DNA of 64,000 nt from Heloderma charlesbogerti (Eukaryota; Chordata; Lepidosauria; Squamata; Helodermatidae), in the NCBI GenBank assembly GCA_026122225.1, contig JANEZZ010000739.1:558001-622000 (forward strand), read 5' to 3'. Positions within the stretch are counted from its first letter, which is position 1. Every line of letters begins with the position of its first letter. Below, one piece after another: positions 22,467-33,220 of the stretch. Position numbers and translations under genes: made by a program. Below the pieces are notes generated by a model. The model saw only the letters and a list, made by a program, of their open reading frames with translations, had not been told where the DNA came from and did no database searches.

Positions 22467-22511
22467 TTGAAAGTAATGTCTCCTCCACGCTCCAAGCTCA
22501 GGTCTCTGCGG
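22467..22511 (-). CDS. NDRG2: NDRG2 coding exon c9 (residues 226-241)
   Basis: Acceptor cccttacag and donor CAA|GTGAGTGCC flank 45 nt encoding (S)RRDLSLERGGDITF(K). RRDL..ERGGDIT is the NDRG2-specific version of the RRDLEIERP segment of NDRG1. Phases match c8 and c10. Confidence 0.94.
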
Positions 22512-24410
22512 CTGTAAGGGGGAAAAAAATGGGAACTTCTAAGCATCTTTCTTACAACCTCCTAAGCTCAGCTCTCCTTGAGCAACCCATCCCCCTCTTT
22601 TTCCACCATACCAATCCCACAACTAGGCTCTCTGTATGCTTGTCCCCCTATTTCTAGAGTTGCCAACGCCGGAACATAAGACGTCCTTCTGTGCCCTCAA
22701 CAGGCATTTATACACTTGCCAAACACCTCCTTTCTGCATACCTATTAAAAGAGCACCCTTGAAACTCCGGTATTAGCAAGCTTACCTATTTCCAGGTCTC
22801 TGTGTACTCAGTGCTTACATCACTCCATCAAAATCATCCAGCCAAACCACATCCTGACTCAAGCAGAACTTAATTCTGCACCATGGTAGAAATTATGTCA
22901 ATTGGCACGGTATCTCTATTTCACACAATTTGGTTGGCTCTTTTTTTTACAATTTTGCATCCTTTCCCCTACTTTTACTAGTAGTAAGAAGGAGCAACGA
23001 AAGAATATGTAAACCCCTGCCCCCAATCACTCAAAATCTCATTCAGCCACCCATCTGGTTCTGAGATTTCTGCTGGCATTCCCTACACACCTTCAAGCAT
23101 ATTCTTCCATCCATGAGGACGAGATACTTGTTTCTTCTTTTTTTGTAAATGAGAGCTAAGATTCTCAGAAGACTGAATTCTGCTCCCAGTATCACACATT
23201 CTGCACTTTGGGGGAACCTTTGTAGAAGTTCAACACACAGACAGCTCTGCCTACAGTCCCCATACCTTTCTCTGGGCTAACCATGCCTGCATTCAGGGTC
23301 AGTGTAATTTAATAGGAATGGTGCAGTGATTTGATAATCAATTATCTATTGATTCTGATTTAATTATATCGGCACATTGCCCAAACCTCAAGGGTTTTAA
23401 AATAAGTTATCGAAGGAAGCATGGAGACTAAATGTAAGGTCCATTAAAACAAAAGCTCACTAGAATGGCAATCCTCCAAACTGTGTGCCATGAGAAAACT
23501 GCTACAGCATGCGGGAGGAATGAATGAATCCAAGCTCCTGAACATCGAAAGCCATCCATACAGCCCCAGCTTCTGCAAGTGGCATCTTCGGGGCTCCAGT
23601 GCCCTGGCAGTGCCCACTGCAGAAGCCTACTCTAGGCATGCTAAAAACACAAAAACAGAACACTCATACAGGCTCCATGTTTTTTTTTTATCACAACACC
23701 CTGGAAGTTGAGTCAACTTCTGCAGCATTGTGGTAAAAAGCATAGCCACTGCCTGGCGCTACAAAAATAAGTGATTCAGAGCTCCCCACGAGCTCAGTAG
23801 GAGGGGGACCTCACCGGATGGTACTCTGCCAAGCACCTCGCCCTCCACCCCCCTCCAAGCTGGCCCTGCACCCACTTAGGAGGCTGTCTGCAGGATCTTT
23901 GCATGATCTACTGTTCCCACCTTTCCTATTTGCAGTCTGTTTCAGCTGTAGAAGGATAATTCTGCTGTTTTTCTGCATTGGTTCTGATTGGACAGGCAGC
24001 CATTCCTGATGCAGCAGAACTACCTGCCCTGAAAGGAGGTTGCCCATTGCATCCCTGCATTGGTCACAGCGCTCTGGGCTTGCTCCTTTCCAATCAGAAG
24101 ACATAATCAGAACAGTGAGCTGTCCAGAAACACGGAGAGTATGCTCCTCTAAGGGCAGGTAGTTCTTCTTAAAAGTAAACAGTTTATTTGAAAGCCCTCA
24201 GTCTCAGCTATCAGCAGCTCAGGAAATGCCTGTGTTAGAGGGAAAGGGCATTCCAGTTATTTATATATCTTTAATATTTATACCCCATCAGTTGCCTCAT
24301 GTTGGTAAGCCCTGGCCCGACACCCCAGCAGGAGCCTTCAGGACTAGAACTGGGAATCTGCAGCTTTGTGTGCGGCTGCATTATGCGGTGAACCACCAAG
24401 ACTGCAATTT
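22512..24410 (-). other. NDRG2: NDRG2 intron between c8 and c9, unrecognised part
   Basis: No exon or named repeat was recognised between 22512 and 24410. Confidence 0.5.
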
Positions 24411-24411
24411 C

Positions 24412-24615
24412 ATAGAATCATAGAATAGTAGGGTTGGAAGGGGCCTGCAAGGCCATCGAGTCCAACCCCCTGCTCAGTGCAGGAAGCCAAGTCAGAGCAT
24501 CCCTGACAGATGGCTGTCCAGCCTCATCTTGGGCCTCCCTATGGTGTGGGAGAGCTTGAACTTCCAGTGTGGAAGAGCCCACCACCTCCCTAGGTATATC
24601 AACCTGGGCAGTAAA
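24412..24615 (-). mobile_element. CR1 LINE 3' end, antisense
   Basis: Begins atagaatcatagaatagtag, then ggttggaaggggcctgcaag..tccaaccccctgc, the typical complement of a CR1 3' terminus. Confidence 0.88.
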
Positions 24616-24849
24616 GTGTCCTCAGGCTTTGGACTAGCCATATCCACCCAGGCTGGCCACTGGCACCTCTTACACAGGAAGAGCTGTAAAAAGCTTCCTG
24701 ACTGGGCTGGGTCTTTTGCTTGGGCATCCTGGCTTTGTCACGCTTCCTGGCTCCATTCTGACAGATGCCGATAGCTCAACCTTGACACAGCCTCACGCTG
24801 GTCTTCAGTTGATGTTGTATTCCCATCCACATCCTGCCCACACACACAC

Positions 24850-24953
24850 CTGTTGTAGCTGCTCCAGTAGAGCTGAATATTGGGCAAATTGGTTGCATGA
24901 CTGAGAATATCCCGCTGTTGTTGCACCAACTCATTGTTCTTGGACAGTTCCTC
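24850..24953 (-). CDS. NDRG2: NDRG2 coding exon c8 (residues 192-226)
   Basis: Acceptor cttccacag; 104 nt encoding [20 protein letters not shown] then [14 protein letters not shown] plus AG of the next codon. This corresponds to mammalian [34 protein letters not shown] and is the most diverged coding exon. The donor is odd: CAG|GTGTGTGTGTGGGC, that is, the 5' splice site sits at the start of a short GT repeat and lacks the usual A/G-A-G at +3 to +5. Confidence 0.92.
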
Positions 24954-25084
24954 CTGTGGAAGAACACAGATGGGGCATTACTACAGTATCCTAACCCAAT
25001 CTTCGCCCTGCTATACTCACTTAGCCTTCAGGGTTGCCAGCTTTTCATCTGGCCTCCGTAGCTGTGCCTTAACACCAACCTGAT

Positions 25085-25205
25085 CTGTAGACATTAGCAG
25101 GTGACAATGCTTACTGCTATGCTATGAAAAGCTTTGTCTGCTGATTTCTGCAGATCAAGCTGACGTTGAAGGCACAAGAAGAAGCTGAAAACATTCCTTC
25201 TGATA
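25085..25205. repeat. Dispersed repeat Z
   Basis: tagacattagcaggtgacaa..gctttgtctgctgatttctg..gttgaaggcacaagaag matches 21903-22015 and 48147-48250. Related pieces lie at 38225-38310, 42600-42750, 45930-46080 and 47590-47720. Family unknown. Confidence 0.6.
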
Positions 25206-26641
25206 AGCCAGCAACCCTACTAACCTCCCTTAAGCTGAAATTTAAGTTTTTGGGAGAAAAATGCAAAGGATGCCAAACAGTGCCGTTCCACCCTGCCCCG
25301 CCCTCCTCCCTCCCCACCACCAAAAAAATTCCCACTGGCCTGTCAAACTGAAACTGAATTGCTGAGATACATAATTGGACATCAAATCCAACCACTCCTT
25401 GTTTAGAGAAAGGAAAACCATCTTTATTCATTTTCATCAAATTTGCAAAACAGGCAGTCCTCGAGTTTAGTTGGTGATTGCTGAGGTAACTGAAGCTGAC
25501 ACTGTGAGGGGCTCCTTTTCCTCTAGTGCTCTTTAGTCATGATTCTGAACATCCCAGCTTGCTAATACTGGCAGAGTAGAGAGATGCATGTGCCTCATTC
25601 ATGACATTCATCACTTGACCCTAGTTCAATGGGCACCGCTGTGACTGGGATAATGCAGCGCTCCTCAATCCTTCACTCAAAAGCAAATGGACTTTTGTGG
25701 GGCATAAAACAAGCCTTTTTTGTCCACATGGTGGCCCAATTATGAGATACAGTGAAGTGGTCGCCAGTGGGCAGATTTTGAAGACCATTAAGGGAGGGAG
25801 AGGGAGGGAGAGAACTGGCCAGCAGTGTAGTGAAGCCAGGGCTCCCAGAAACGCAGCACAGGGACTTTTTCATTAGCAGGGATGTTGACACCATCAGCCA
25901 CCTTCCTCAGACTTCCCTGATCCTTCTGAACCTAGCTGCAATTCTCACAATCGCTGGGGGAAAATGAATTTTTCCAGAAACAATATACTGTTCATGGTTG
26001 TAATGTAAAGTATTTTGGGGTGGTCTGGTCTTGAGAGGGCAATAAGACCCAGATCACTTTACCAAAGATCTAATCCTGGTGGAGAGGAAAACTGCTAGAA
26101 CTGGTTTGTTCTACCGCTGCCTGAATGTTTGGACTCTCCTTGGGGCATGGCTATGGGGACTGCCATGATGAACGCCTGCACTTCAAAATTTTGCCCTTTC
26201 TTCGAAATGTGGATTGTAAGCTCCTAAGGGCAGGAAGCTGTCCTTTCACTTAGTTGTTCTGTATTTTTTCTTCATTTTGAAAGCATCTATTCCCCCGCCC
26301 CTCCCTTCAATAATTATAGCCAATCAACATGAATATAAATTAAAGAAAACTAAAAATGGAAAGAAACAAATATTGATCCAAAATTTCACTGAATTAGGTC
26401 TAGGCTGTTAAAGAAGAAAGTGGGGAGTGGATTCTTTTCTTGTTTTGTTATACTACTCAGTGAAGTGCCATGCACTTCGACAATAGTAGATCAGTATTTT
26501 TATTATTAAAATAAATACATCAAGTTCAGTTTTATAGACACCAACTTCACATTACCAGACAGCTCCTTCTGCAAGAGAGACACCACTCCATCCTGACCAC
26601 ATACCAACTTACCCTCCACCCCTCCTCCTGCACATGCTTAC
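25206..26641 (-). other. NDRG2: NDRG2 intron between c7 and c8, unrecognised
   Basis: No exon with splice support. A (GGGA)n-like run lies at 25792-25811. The rest is unrecognised. Confidence 0.5.
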
Positions 26642-26698
26642 CTGGCTGAAGAGATGAGACAGAATCATCTCAGAGATGGAGGACGTGAGGCCAGTCAG
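26642..26698 (-). CDS. NDRG2: NDRG2 coding exon c7 (residues 173-191)
   Basis: Acceptor cttttcag and donor CAG|GTAAGCATG flank 57 nt in phase 0 encoding LTGLTSSISEMILSHLFSQ. It is nearly identical to mammalian NDRG2 (LTGLTSSI(S/P)EMILGHLFSQ). The next intron contains an (AG)n microsatellite just upstream of the acceptor (26724-26750). Confidence 0.95.
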
Positions 26699-26719
26699 CT
26701 GAAAAGATAAACAGAATAA

Positions 26720-26723
<4 letters not shown>

Positions 26724-26750
<27 letters not shown>
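26724..26750. repeat. (AG)n microsatellite near the c7 acceptor
   Basis: On the minus strand this is a CT-rich run 25-50 bp upstream of the exon c7 acceptor, where it can serve as part of the polypyrimidine tract. Confidence 0.9.
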
Positions 26751-26754
<4 letters not shown>

Positions 26755-26796
26755 CACTGTTCTGAATGAGCCTGATGGGTGTCTGAATGAGGATAG

Positions 26797-27048
26797 GGAT
26801 TAGCACAGGATCAAAGCAGACATGACTTTAAATATGTGTCTAGCAGCTATGTTTCTCTCCTCCACCCCCATTTTTACTCTAGAGTAGGTGCAGAGGGCCC
26901 AGTCTGGATCTTTAAGGCCTCCCTACCCCTATGTTAAGGGCCCAGTTCAGATCAGGGGCCCTGCACCTACTCCAGGGTGAAGATGAAAAAAAGATGCAGC
27001 TGCTAGATGCTTATTTAAAGTCATGTCTGTTTTGGCCCTAATCAGTCC
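26797..27048. mobile_element. Foldback element of about 250 bp, unknown family
   Basis: The left arm agcagacatgactttaaata..tgtctagcagct pairs with agctgctagatgcttattta..aagtcatgtctgttt on the right. An inner tract pairs gtaggtgcagagggccc with gggccctgcacctac. The two halves are nearly mirror images. Confidence 0.75.
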
Positions 27049-27529
27049 CCAGTGGGAAGGGAGAGTTCTTTGAGACTGAGGTCCTCAACTCTCCATCTGG
27101 AGCTTAGACACTGCTCAAGTCCAAGACTTTCAGTGTCAGGGCTAGGCAAAGCATTACAAAGAGGGTGCTTTCGAGCATGTGCACCGTGTCTTTTCTTGCA
27201 CCACTGAATTACCGGAACCCACCTCTCAAGTTCCTGAGATCAGGGAGTTGATCTTCCATGCGAGAGGGATTTGCTTTTAGACAAGCTTTGGCCCCTGCAT
27301 GGAGCTTTCTAGAAATTAACCTTTGCCCTCACTATCTCTCAAATTCTCACAGCCAAAAATGGGGGTCCCAGCAGCAACCTGCCCAAATTCTAAGCAACTT
27401 GCCTTTGGGGTGGGGTAAGGGAGATGGATTGAGCTTCCTGGTCTTTTAAAAGCTTAAGCCCAATGTTAAACCACATAAACATTTTAAATGGGGAGAAATG
27501 TGCCAATTTATACTTGCATATATCTAAAT

Positions 27530-27765
27530 CAGGGGCTAAAGCTTAAAGCTCTCCTTCCAGTAACTAAGCCTTAGGAGAGGCATCCCAACCTTTTAGAATG
27601 GAGGAAAATGCTGGCAAACCACCAAATGATTGGTGGTTGGGAGAAAAGGGGTGGGGCCTGGGGAAGGGGTGTGGCTATCTGGGGTCCCAATCTGGAAGGC
27701 TGAATTGGGACCCCAGAAGGGCCAGATTTGGTCCCTCGGCCTGAGGTTCCACACCCTCATTTAAA
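27530..27765 (-). repeat. Dispersed repeat W, antisense
   Basis: Reverse complement of 47087-47290: gtaactaagccttaggagag and ..cctgaggttccacaccc recur there in the opposite sense. Probably a non-autonomous DNA element. Confidence 0.65.
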
Positions 27766-28349
27766 TGAACTGATAATGGCTGGAATGGATGGGTTAATCC
27801 AGGGACTGGCAGAGGTGTGGAGAGAAGACTAGCCATTGGATGGCTCAAGCTGAGCACCGGAATAGGTGGAGGCCTCCTCACATTTGATGAGATGTGCACT
27901 GTTCTCTTCCCACCCCCATGTTTAAGTCTAAGTGAAAAACGGTGAACTATTTTTAATTGCATGTGAGCAACGGCTGGTTTTTCTCTCTGAGCAATGTGGC
28001 AAAACTGTCACCTGACAGTCATAGAGGGTAGGAGTGTGGCAGACAGGCAAGCAGACAGATGCTTCACAGCCTGGAGGACAAGACTGCTGAAGCCTTTAGA
28101 GAAAGGGTGAGAAACAACACGGTTGTGCAGTTACAGGCATCGAAGGAACTGGTGCAGTGATTCCAGCAGAGGCTGATGAAAATGCCCTTGGGAACAAAGG
28201 GGCTTTCTCAGCAATATGCCCCAGCAGCTGATGGGGCAGGACGCCACAAAGAGGCAACTGGAGGTGGCATATGATGATCTGCGGAGGAGTGAGAAGGCTG
28301 CAGAAAAACTGAGGCAGGTGCTTGGAAACGTACAAAAGGGAATGATCAG

Positions 28350-28605
28350 CTGCAGCCAGTGTGGTGTAGTGGCAAGAGTGTTGGACTGGGAGTCAGGAGA
28401 TCTGGGTTCTAGCCCTCACTTGGCCATGGAAGCTCACTGGGTGACTTTGGGCCAGTCACAGACTCTCAGCCCAACCCACTTCACAGGGTTGTTGTTGTGA
28501 GGATAAAATAGAGGAGGAGGAGGATTATGTACGCCGCCTTGGGTTCCTTAAGGAGGAAAAAAGGCGGGATATAAATGAAATGAAATGAATGAATGAATGA
28601 ATGCA
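28350..28605 (+). mobile_element. MIR/CORE-type tRNA SINE
   Basis: gccagtgtggtgtagtggca..gttggactgggagtcagg (box A region), gggttctagccctc (box B), a core with gggccagtcacagactctca, and a 3' end aaggcgggatataaatgaaa with an (AATG)n tail. Confidence 0.85.
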
Positions 28606-29004
28606 GCTGAGGGAGATGGGAAGGGCAAGGCTATTCCATCAGCCCTGCTGAAAGACACGCTCCATTGGGTTCCTCCTCTACCTGAACCGTTTTGAGCTGG
28701 TTATTATAAGAAATACTATTTCAGAGTTGGTGCCTGAGTTTGTTTTTTCCCCTCTTCCCTCCCCATCCTTTTTTCCTCTTGTGTCCTGTTTTTTAGATGG
28801 CAGTCCTGTGGGTAGGGACTGCCTTGTTCTATTGATCATATGTAAGTCACCCTGGGAGCCTTTTTGGCTGAAGGGTGGGATTAAAAATGCTTTAAATAAA
28901 CAAATTGATAAAAGCCTTGCAGAAGATGACCTCATGGAGAATTCTGGCAGAATAATGTCTCTGAACATCTAGGAAGGAATGCAGGAGTAAGTCTAAAGGG
29001 GAAA

Positions 29005-29182
29005 GCCATAGCTCAAAGGTAGAGCATATGTTTTGCATGCAGGACCCCAATTCAATCCTTTGTGTCTCCAGGTAGGGCTGGAATAGACCCCTCTCTGAAA
29101 ACCCCAGAAAGCTGCTGCCAGACGGGGTGGTATACAATACTGAGTAAGACAGACTCTGTATAAGGCAGCTTCCTATATTCTT
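29005..29182 (+). mobile_element. tRNA-Ala-derived SINE
   Basis: catagctcaaaggtagagca, ttttgcatgcagg, then the SINE body to ataaggcagcttcctata. Same family as 19873-20062. Confidence 0.85.
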
Positions 29183-29255
29183 AGAGCCAAAAAATGAATC
29201 CACAAAGCACTCTTAGGTGCTTTGAAGAATCCAGTGAAGGTGTCCCTCTGAAAGT

Positions 29256-29382
29256 TTAAGGACGCAATCCTATGTATTTTTACACAGAAAAAAGTCTTAC
29301 AACTCCCAGCATTCTCCAGCCGGGAATGCTGGGAGTTGTAGAACTTTTTTTTTGTCTAAACATGCATAGGATTGCACCTTAA
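29256..29382. mobile_element. F1 foldback MITE with TTAA ends
   Basis: TTAA at 29256-29259 and 29379-29382. The arms pair across acaactcccagcattc/gaatgctgggagttgt. Confidence 0.9.
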
Positions 29383-30020
29383 GGGTACTTCTAGACCAGG
29401 CTTTTATTCGCCCTGCCTTATTCAATTTTACAAGGGGGGCAGGTATCGTCGTCTTCAATTTGTAAGCCTCCTGGTTTTTCACACTGCTCCTTCTGTCTTT
29501 TTTCTTACCAACAAAAATGAGTTAAGGAGGAAAAGATGGGATAACTGAACAATGCCTTGTATTGGCAGCGCTAGGAGCCCTCCGTCTGGAATCACTCTAA
29601 TTCAGGAATGTCCTTGGGGAAAGACACATCAGAATGGAATACACAGGGAATTATTAAGGGAGAGAAGTATGCTATGCCCACTCCTATAAACTCACGGAAT
29701 GTGTAGCAAGTGAAGGGAGAGGTGTAGTATACAGAGATAAGGCCGGGGGAAGCAAAGTCATTTGGAGACTGATAGAGAAGATAAAGCTGAAGACAGACCA
29801 GAGAAAGAGAGAAGAAAACAGACAGACAGGACATCAGAAAGAGGAAAAGTGGACATGGAACAATGGAACTGATAGACTGAAAGGAACTTTGCAACAGAGT
29901 CTACTATCCAGTTAGTGATGGATAGCTAGTAATGCTGTCAAATAATGGTTTGGATGGATTTTTGGAATTATTTATTGTTAAATTGGTTGCATTACCTGTT
30001 TAAATGTATAGTAGTAAGAT

Positions 30021-30552
30021 AGGCATAGGCAACCTGGTGTGTTCCAGATGTTTTTGACTACAGGCTTCTTCACATGGGGCTTTTATCTTGTTATTGAGAT
30101 TGGTTATGCATGGAAGTTTGTGAGTCCTTTGAATGACACCTCCAGGGCTTCTCCTGCACTAAATGACCTTTATTCCATTTTTTTAAAAGATGAGATAATG
30201 AGCTATCAAGCTACAGCGCTTGAGTTCCGCTTGAGTTCCCTCATGAAAAGAGGAAAACTAGCAATAAGAGGGGCTGGACTACAACGCTGTCTGGTGGCTA
30301 TAGAATGAAACATATGGAAGACTCAGATAAGGGGGGAAAGGTGGGGGCGGAGGGAAGGAGGCGTGTGTAAAGGGAGCCCGTCGTGATCCTGCATTTAAAA
30401 TAGAAGCAGAAAGCCCCGTTTTAAATGCAGGATTTTAAGCTGGTGTAGAGAGGACCTACGGCTCCCATAATCCAACCACTGGTAATGCTGGCTGGAGCTT
30501 ATGGGAACTGTAGTTCAAAACATCTGGAGGGCACTACATTGCCTGCCGTTGC
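30021..30552. mobile_element. hAT-like MITE with 8-bp duplication, split by element Y
   Basis: The flanks AGTAAGAT (30013-30020 and 30553-30560) match perfectly. The arms are 30021-30061 (gcaacctggtgtgttccaga) and 30456-30552 (..catctggagggcactacatt..gcctgccg). The interior is occupied by family Y. Confidence 0.87.
30062..30455 (+). mobile_element. Foldback element, family Y, nested in a hAT-like MITE
   Basis: About 80% similar by eye to 34607-35005 over its full length (aggcttcttcacatgg..., gacctttattcc, gagataatgagctatcaa, ..gctggtgtagagagg). CTAC occurs at both junctions (30058-30061, 30456-30459). Another copy, antisense, lies at 49317-49690. Confidence 0.8.
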
Positions 30553-30682
30553 AGTAAGATATATTCTTGAAGCAGACTAAATATTGATTGCCAATCTGCC
30601 TCTGCCCATCTGTAACTGAGTCCCATGTGCATTACACACACAGGCAGCCACTGGCCCGGCCCTTCCCCTCTCCTAGCCTCAC

Positions 30683-30769
30683 CTTGTGAGCAGCCCAATC
30701 CATCCAGCCCTTGGCATTGGGATCGATGTTGACCAGAACCAAGCCCTCCACAGTGTCTGCATGAGAGAG
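30683..30769 (-). CDS. NDRG2: NDRG2 coding exon c6 (residues 144-172)
   Basis: Acceptor tgcctacag and donor AAG|GTGAGGC flank 87 nt, in phase 0 at both ends. It encodes [20 protein letters not shown] then [13 protein letters not shown](I/V)N(I/V)DP and KGW(M/I)DWAA are family landmarks. Mammals have LNHPDTVEG where this copy has LSHADTVEG. Confidence 0.95.
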
Positions 30770-30783
30770 CTGTAGGCAAAAAA

Positions 30784-30812
30784 ATGTTGTTGTTGTTGTT
30801 GTTATTATTATT
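30784..30812. repeat. (TTG)n(TTA)n microsatellite next to exon c6
   Basis: Nine trinucleotide units lie about 15 bp outside the c6 acceptor (minus strand). Confidence 0.85.
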
Positions 30813-30843
30813 CTGCAGTTGGCTTCTCCAAAATACCTTTATT

Positions 30844-30918
30844 CAAGTTCTCCAAAACTCTTCATCAGGCTAGGTGCTTTTTGTACACCTAGCCTGATCA
30901 AGAGTCCTGGAGAACTTG
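30844..30918. repeat. Strong hairpin with 33-bp arms
   Basis: The arms 30844-30876 and 30886-30918 are complementary with three mismatches and a 9-nt loop. It lies in the NDRG2 intron 75 bp outside exon c6 and belongs to a repeat also seen near 19366-19465. Confidence 0.85.
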
Positions 30919-31377
30919 GAAACTTGCACATTTTAGTGGGATTTTGGTTGGTCCTAATTTGCCCAGCTGTGGATTTGGGATTTTTTCCTCATGGACCAGT
31001 ATGGCTAGCTTTGTTTTGTCAAAAAATAATAATATTGTTGTTTTAACAACAAAACATTAGTGTGCTCATCCTATATCATCCCGTATGTCATTTCAGGCTG
31101 GGTCTATACAAGCAGCAGAATAAGCTGGTAGTAAAATGGGATATACCACTTCAAACTGTTGGCTGGAGATGCCACTTCTGAATCCCAGCCTCATCTAAAA
31201 ATCCCCCTGCAGAGAAATAAACTAGCACATCCGGGAGACAGTTCCTACCCAAGCTCTTTGCCTGCTGTGCTGGTTCTCTATTGGCATTCAGAAATGTGTC
31301 CTTCCATTTGGAGTCTGAAGTGGTGCAATCCAATCCACCACTTCAGCCTGCAGTACATGTAGACCAGACTTCAGTAA

Positions 31378-31545
31378 TCCCTTACAGCAACCCTGTGAGG
31401 TAAGTCAGTATTATCATCCCCACGTTGCAGACAGAGGGCTGAGAGAATGGTTTGTGTAAAGTGATGCTTCATGCAGATGGAATCTGAATTAGCTTTGACT
31501 TTGTTGGATAGAAGACAGACCTTGAGTTCACGGTGGACAGCTTAC
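31378..31545 (+). mobile_element. L2/MIR relic
   Basis: cagcaaccctgtgaggtaag..tattatcatccccac..gcagacagagggctgagaga follows the classic L2/MIR 3' consensus. Similar relics lie at 36465-36545, 42405-42540 and 50540-50700. Confidence 0.7.
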
Positions 31546-31548
31546 TAC

Positions 31549-31655
31549 AGCATTCCTCGACATTGTCTCCTCCAGATGTGTTAGACTAGTGCTCCCATCA
31601 CCACCAAGGGGATAATGGGAATTCCAGACCAACACACTGGAGGGAACCAACTCAA
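31549..31655. mobile_element. Degraded hAT-like MITE
   Basis: The arms tccagatgtgttagactagt and ccagaccaacacactggagg pair imperfectly, as in the 32512 copy. Confidence 0.6.
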
Positions 31656-31682
31656 CATACAGCATCAGTGAAAAAGCCAGCT

Positions 31683-31762
31683 AATTCATGACTAACAGAT
31701 CCCACTGATTTCAGTGGGACTACTCTGAGCATGACTAAGTCTGGATCCAACCCAACGATCGA
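31683..31762. mobile_element. Foldback fragment, F3 family
   Basis: ctgatttcagtgggactact then ctgagcatgactaagtctgg and atccaaccca, matching 50400-50458. Confidence 0.65.
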
Positions 31763-31789
31763 CATTATTAGAAATTATTAGGAAAGGGG

Positions 31790-32885
31790 TTGAAAAAAAT
31801 AAAACCAACATTAGTGCAATGCCTTCATGCAAACCAAGGTGTGGCTACATTTGGAATACCGTGTAAGAGTTCTGATTACTCCATCTGAAAAAGGACATCA
31901 TTGCACTGAAAAAGCTACAGAAAAAGAACTACTAGAATGATCACGGGGTTGAGCACTTTCCCTATGAGGAAAGGCTAAGGTATTTGGGGCCTTTTATTAA
32001 TAAAAAAGGTGACTCAGGGGGGATTGTGGAGGTTTATAAAATTATGAATGGTATAGAGCATCCTTCCCCAACCTGGTGCTCTCCAAATGTGTTGGACTAC
32101 AACTTCTATCATCCCCAGCAAACATGAGCAATATGGGGGCAGTAGCAGTCAAACCCATCTGGAGTGTGCCAGGTTAAGGAAGGCTTGTGTGAAGAAAGTA
32201 GTGAGGTTTGTCCCTCTCTTAAAATACCAGCAATTGCCTGGGGGCCACCCAGTGAAAGTGATCAGTAGTAGGTTCATAAGGGACAAAAGGAATACTATTT
32301 TATTTCACACAGTGCTTAGTTTACCTATGGAATTCACCACCATAAGATGTGGTGACGTCCACTAGTTTAGAACTGATTATATTCAATGATTACATTATAT
32401 GGTTTTGTCACTCTGACGTACAATCCTGAGGATACTTTTAGCAGGAGAGTGGGCTATAAATAAATAAACAAAATAAGGTATTAGGGAAGGGTTTTTTTTA
32501 AAGGTTTAGACCAGCGTTCCCCATCCTAGCACCCTCCAGATGTGCTGGATGACAACTTCCAGCCTCCCCAGCCAGCATAGCTGGCTGGGGATGCTGGGAA
32601 TTGTAGTCCAAGACATCTGGAGGGTGCCAGGTTGGGGGACACTAGTTTAGACAAATGCATGGAGGAAGATAGTTCTATCAATGGCTATGACAGCTCCAAT
32701 AGAGCCTCCATGTTCAAAGGCACACCTCTGAATACCAGATGGTAGGGATATGTAACAGAGGAGGACTGTTGTCTTCACGCCCAGCTTACTGGCTTTCCAG
32801 AGGCAGCTGGCTTGCTAGTGATGGAAACGATGCAGCACTCGATGTACTCTTGGTCTAATCCAACACTGCTCTTCTTATGTTAATT
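31790..32885 (+). mobile_element. CR1 LINE 3' portion, sense, split by two hAT-like MITEs
   Basis: Reads ttggaataccgtgtaagagt..., cctatgaggaaaggctaagg, ...tttataaaattatgaatgg, then after a MITE ..ttcacacagtgcttagttta..ggaattcaccaccataaga, and after a second MITE ..acaaatgcatggaggaagat..ttcttatgtt. This is the well-known squamate CR1 C-terminal/3'UTR stretch. The insertions are at about 32059-32185 and 32512-32644. Confidence 0.88.
32512..32644. mobile_element. hAT-like MITE in CR1, perfect 8-bp duplication
   Basis: GTTTAGAC flanks both sides (32504-32511 and 32645-32652). The element is an almost complete palindrome around agccagcatagctggct. Confidence 0.92.
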
Positions 32886-33021
32886 TTTTTGTTTTGGCTG
32901 AGACACAGTTTGAACCAGAGCACTGCTTAGTCTCTTCACCACTATGCCACACTAGCTCTCATATAGTGATTTCTTCAAATGCTCGAAGTGCTTCTCGCAT
33001 ATTACTGCAGCAATCCTTACC

Positions 33022-33220
33022 TTAATCGGACAGCTAATGTGATGGAGTGTCTCCTAGGCGCTAGGAAAACCAGAGTTCCAATCCCCACCCAGCCTAACCT
33101 ACCAACTTAACAGGGTTGTTGTGATGATAAAAAATGGCAGTGATGGGGCGTGGGGAAAGAACCATGCATGCCACCTTGAGCTCCTTGGTGAAAAGGCAAA
33201 ATATAACTATAATAAATAAT
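33022..33220 (+). mobile_element. MIR/CORE-type SINE
   Basis: gagttccaatccccacccag, cctaacctaccaacttaaca, gggttgttgtgatgataaaa, ccaccttgagctccttggtg. Diverged relative of 28350-28605. Adjacent antisense tRNA-like SINE pieces lie at 32890-32965 and 33225-33385. Confidence 0.75.
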
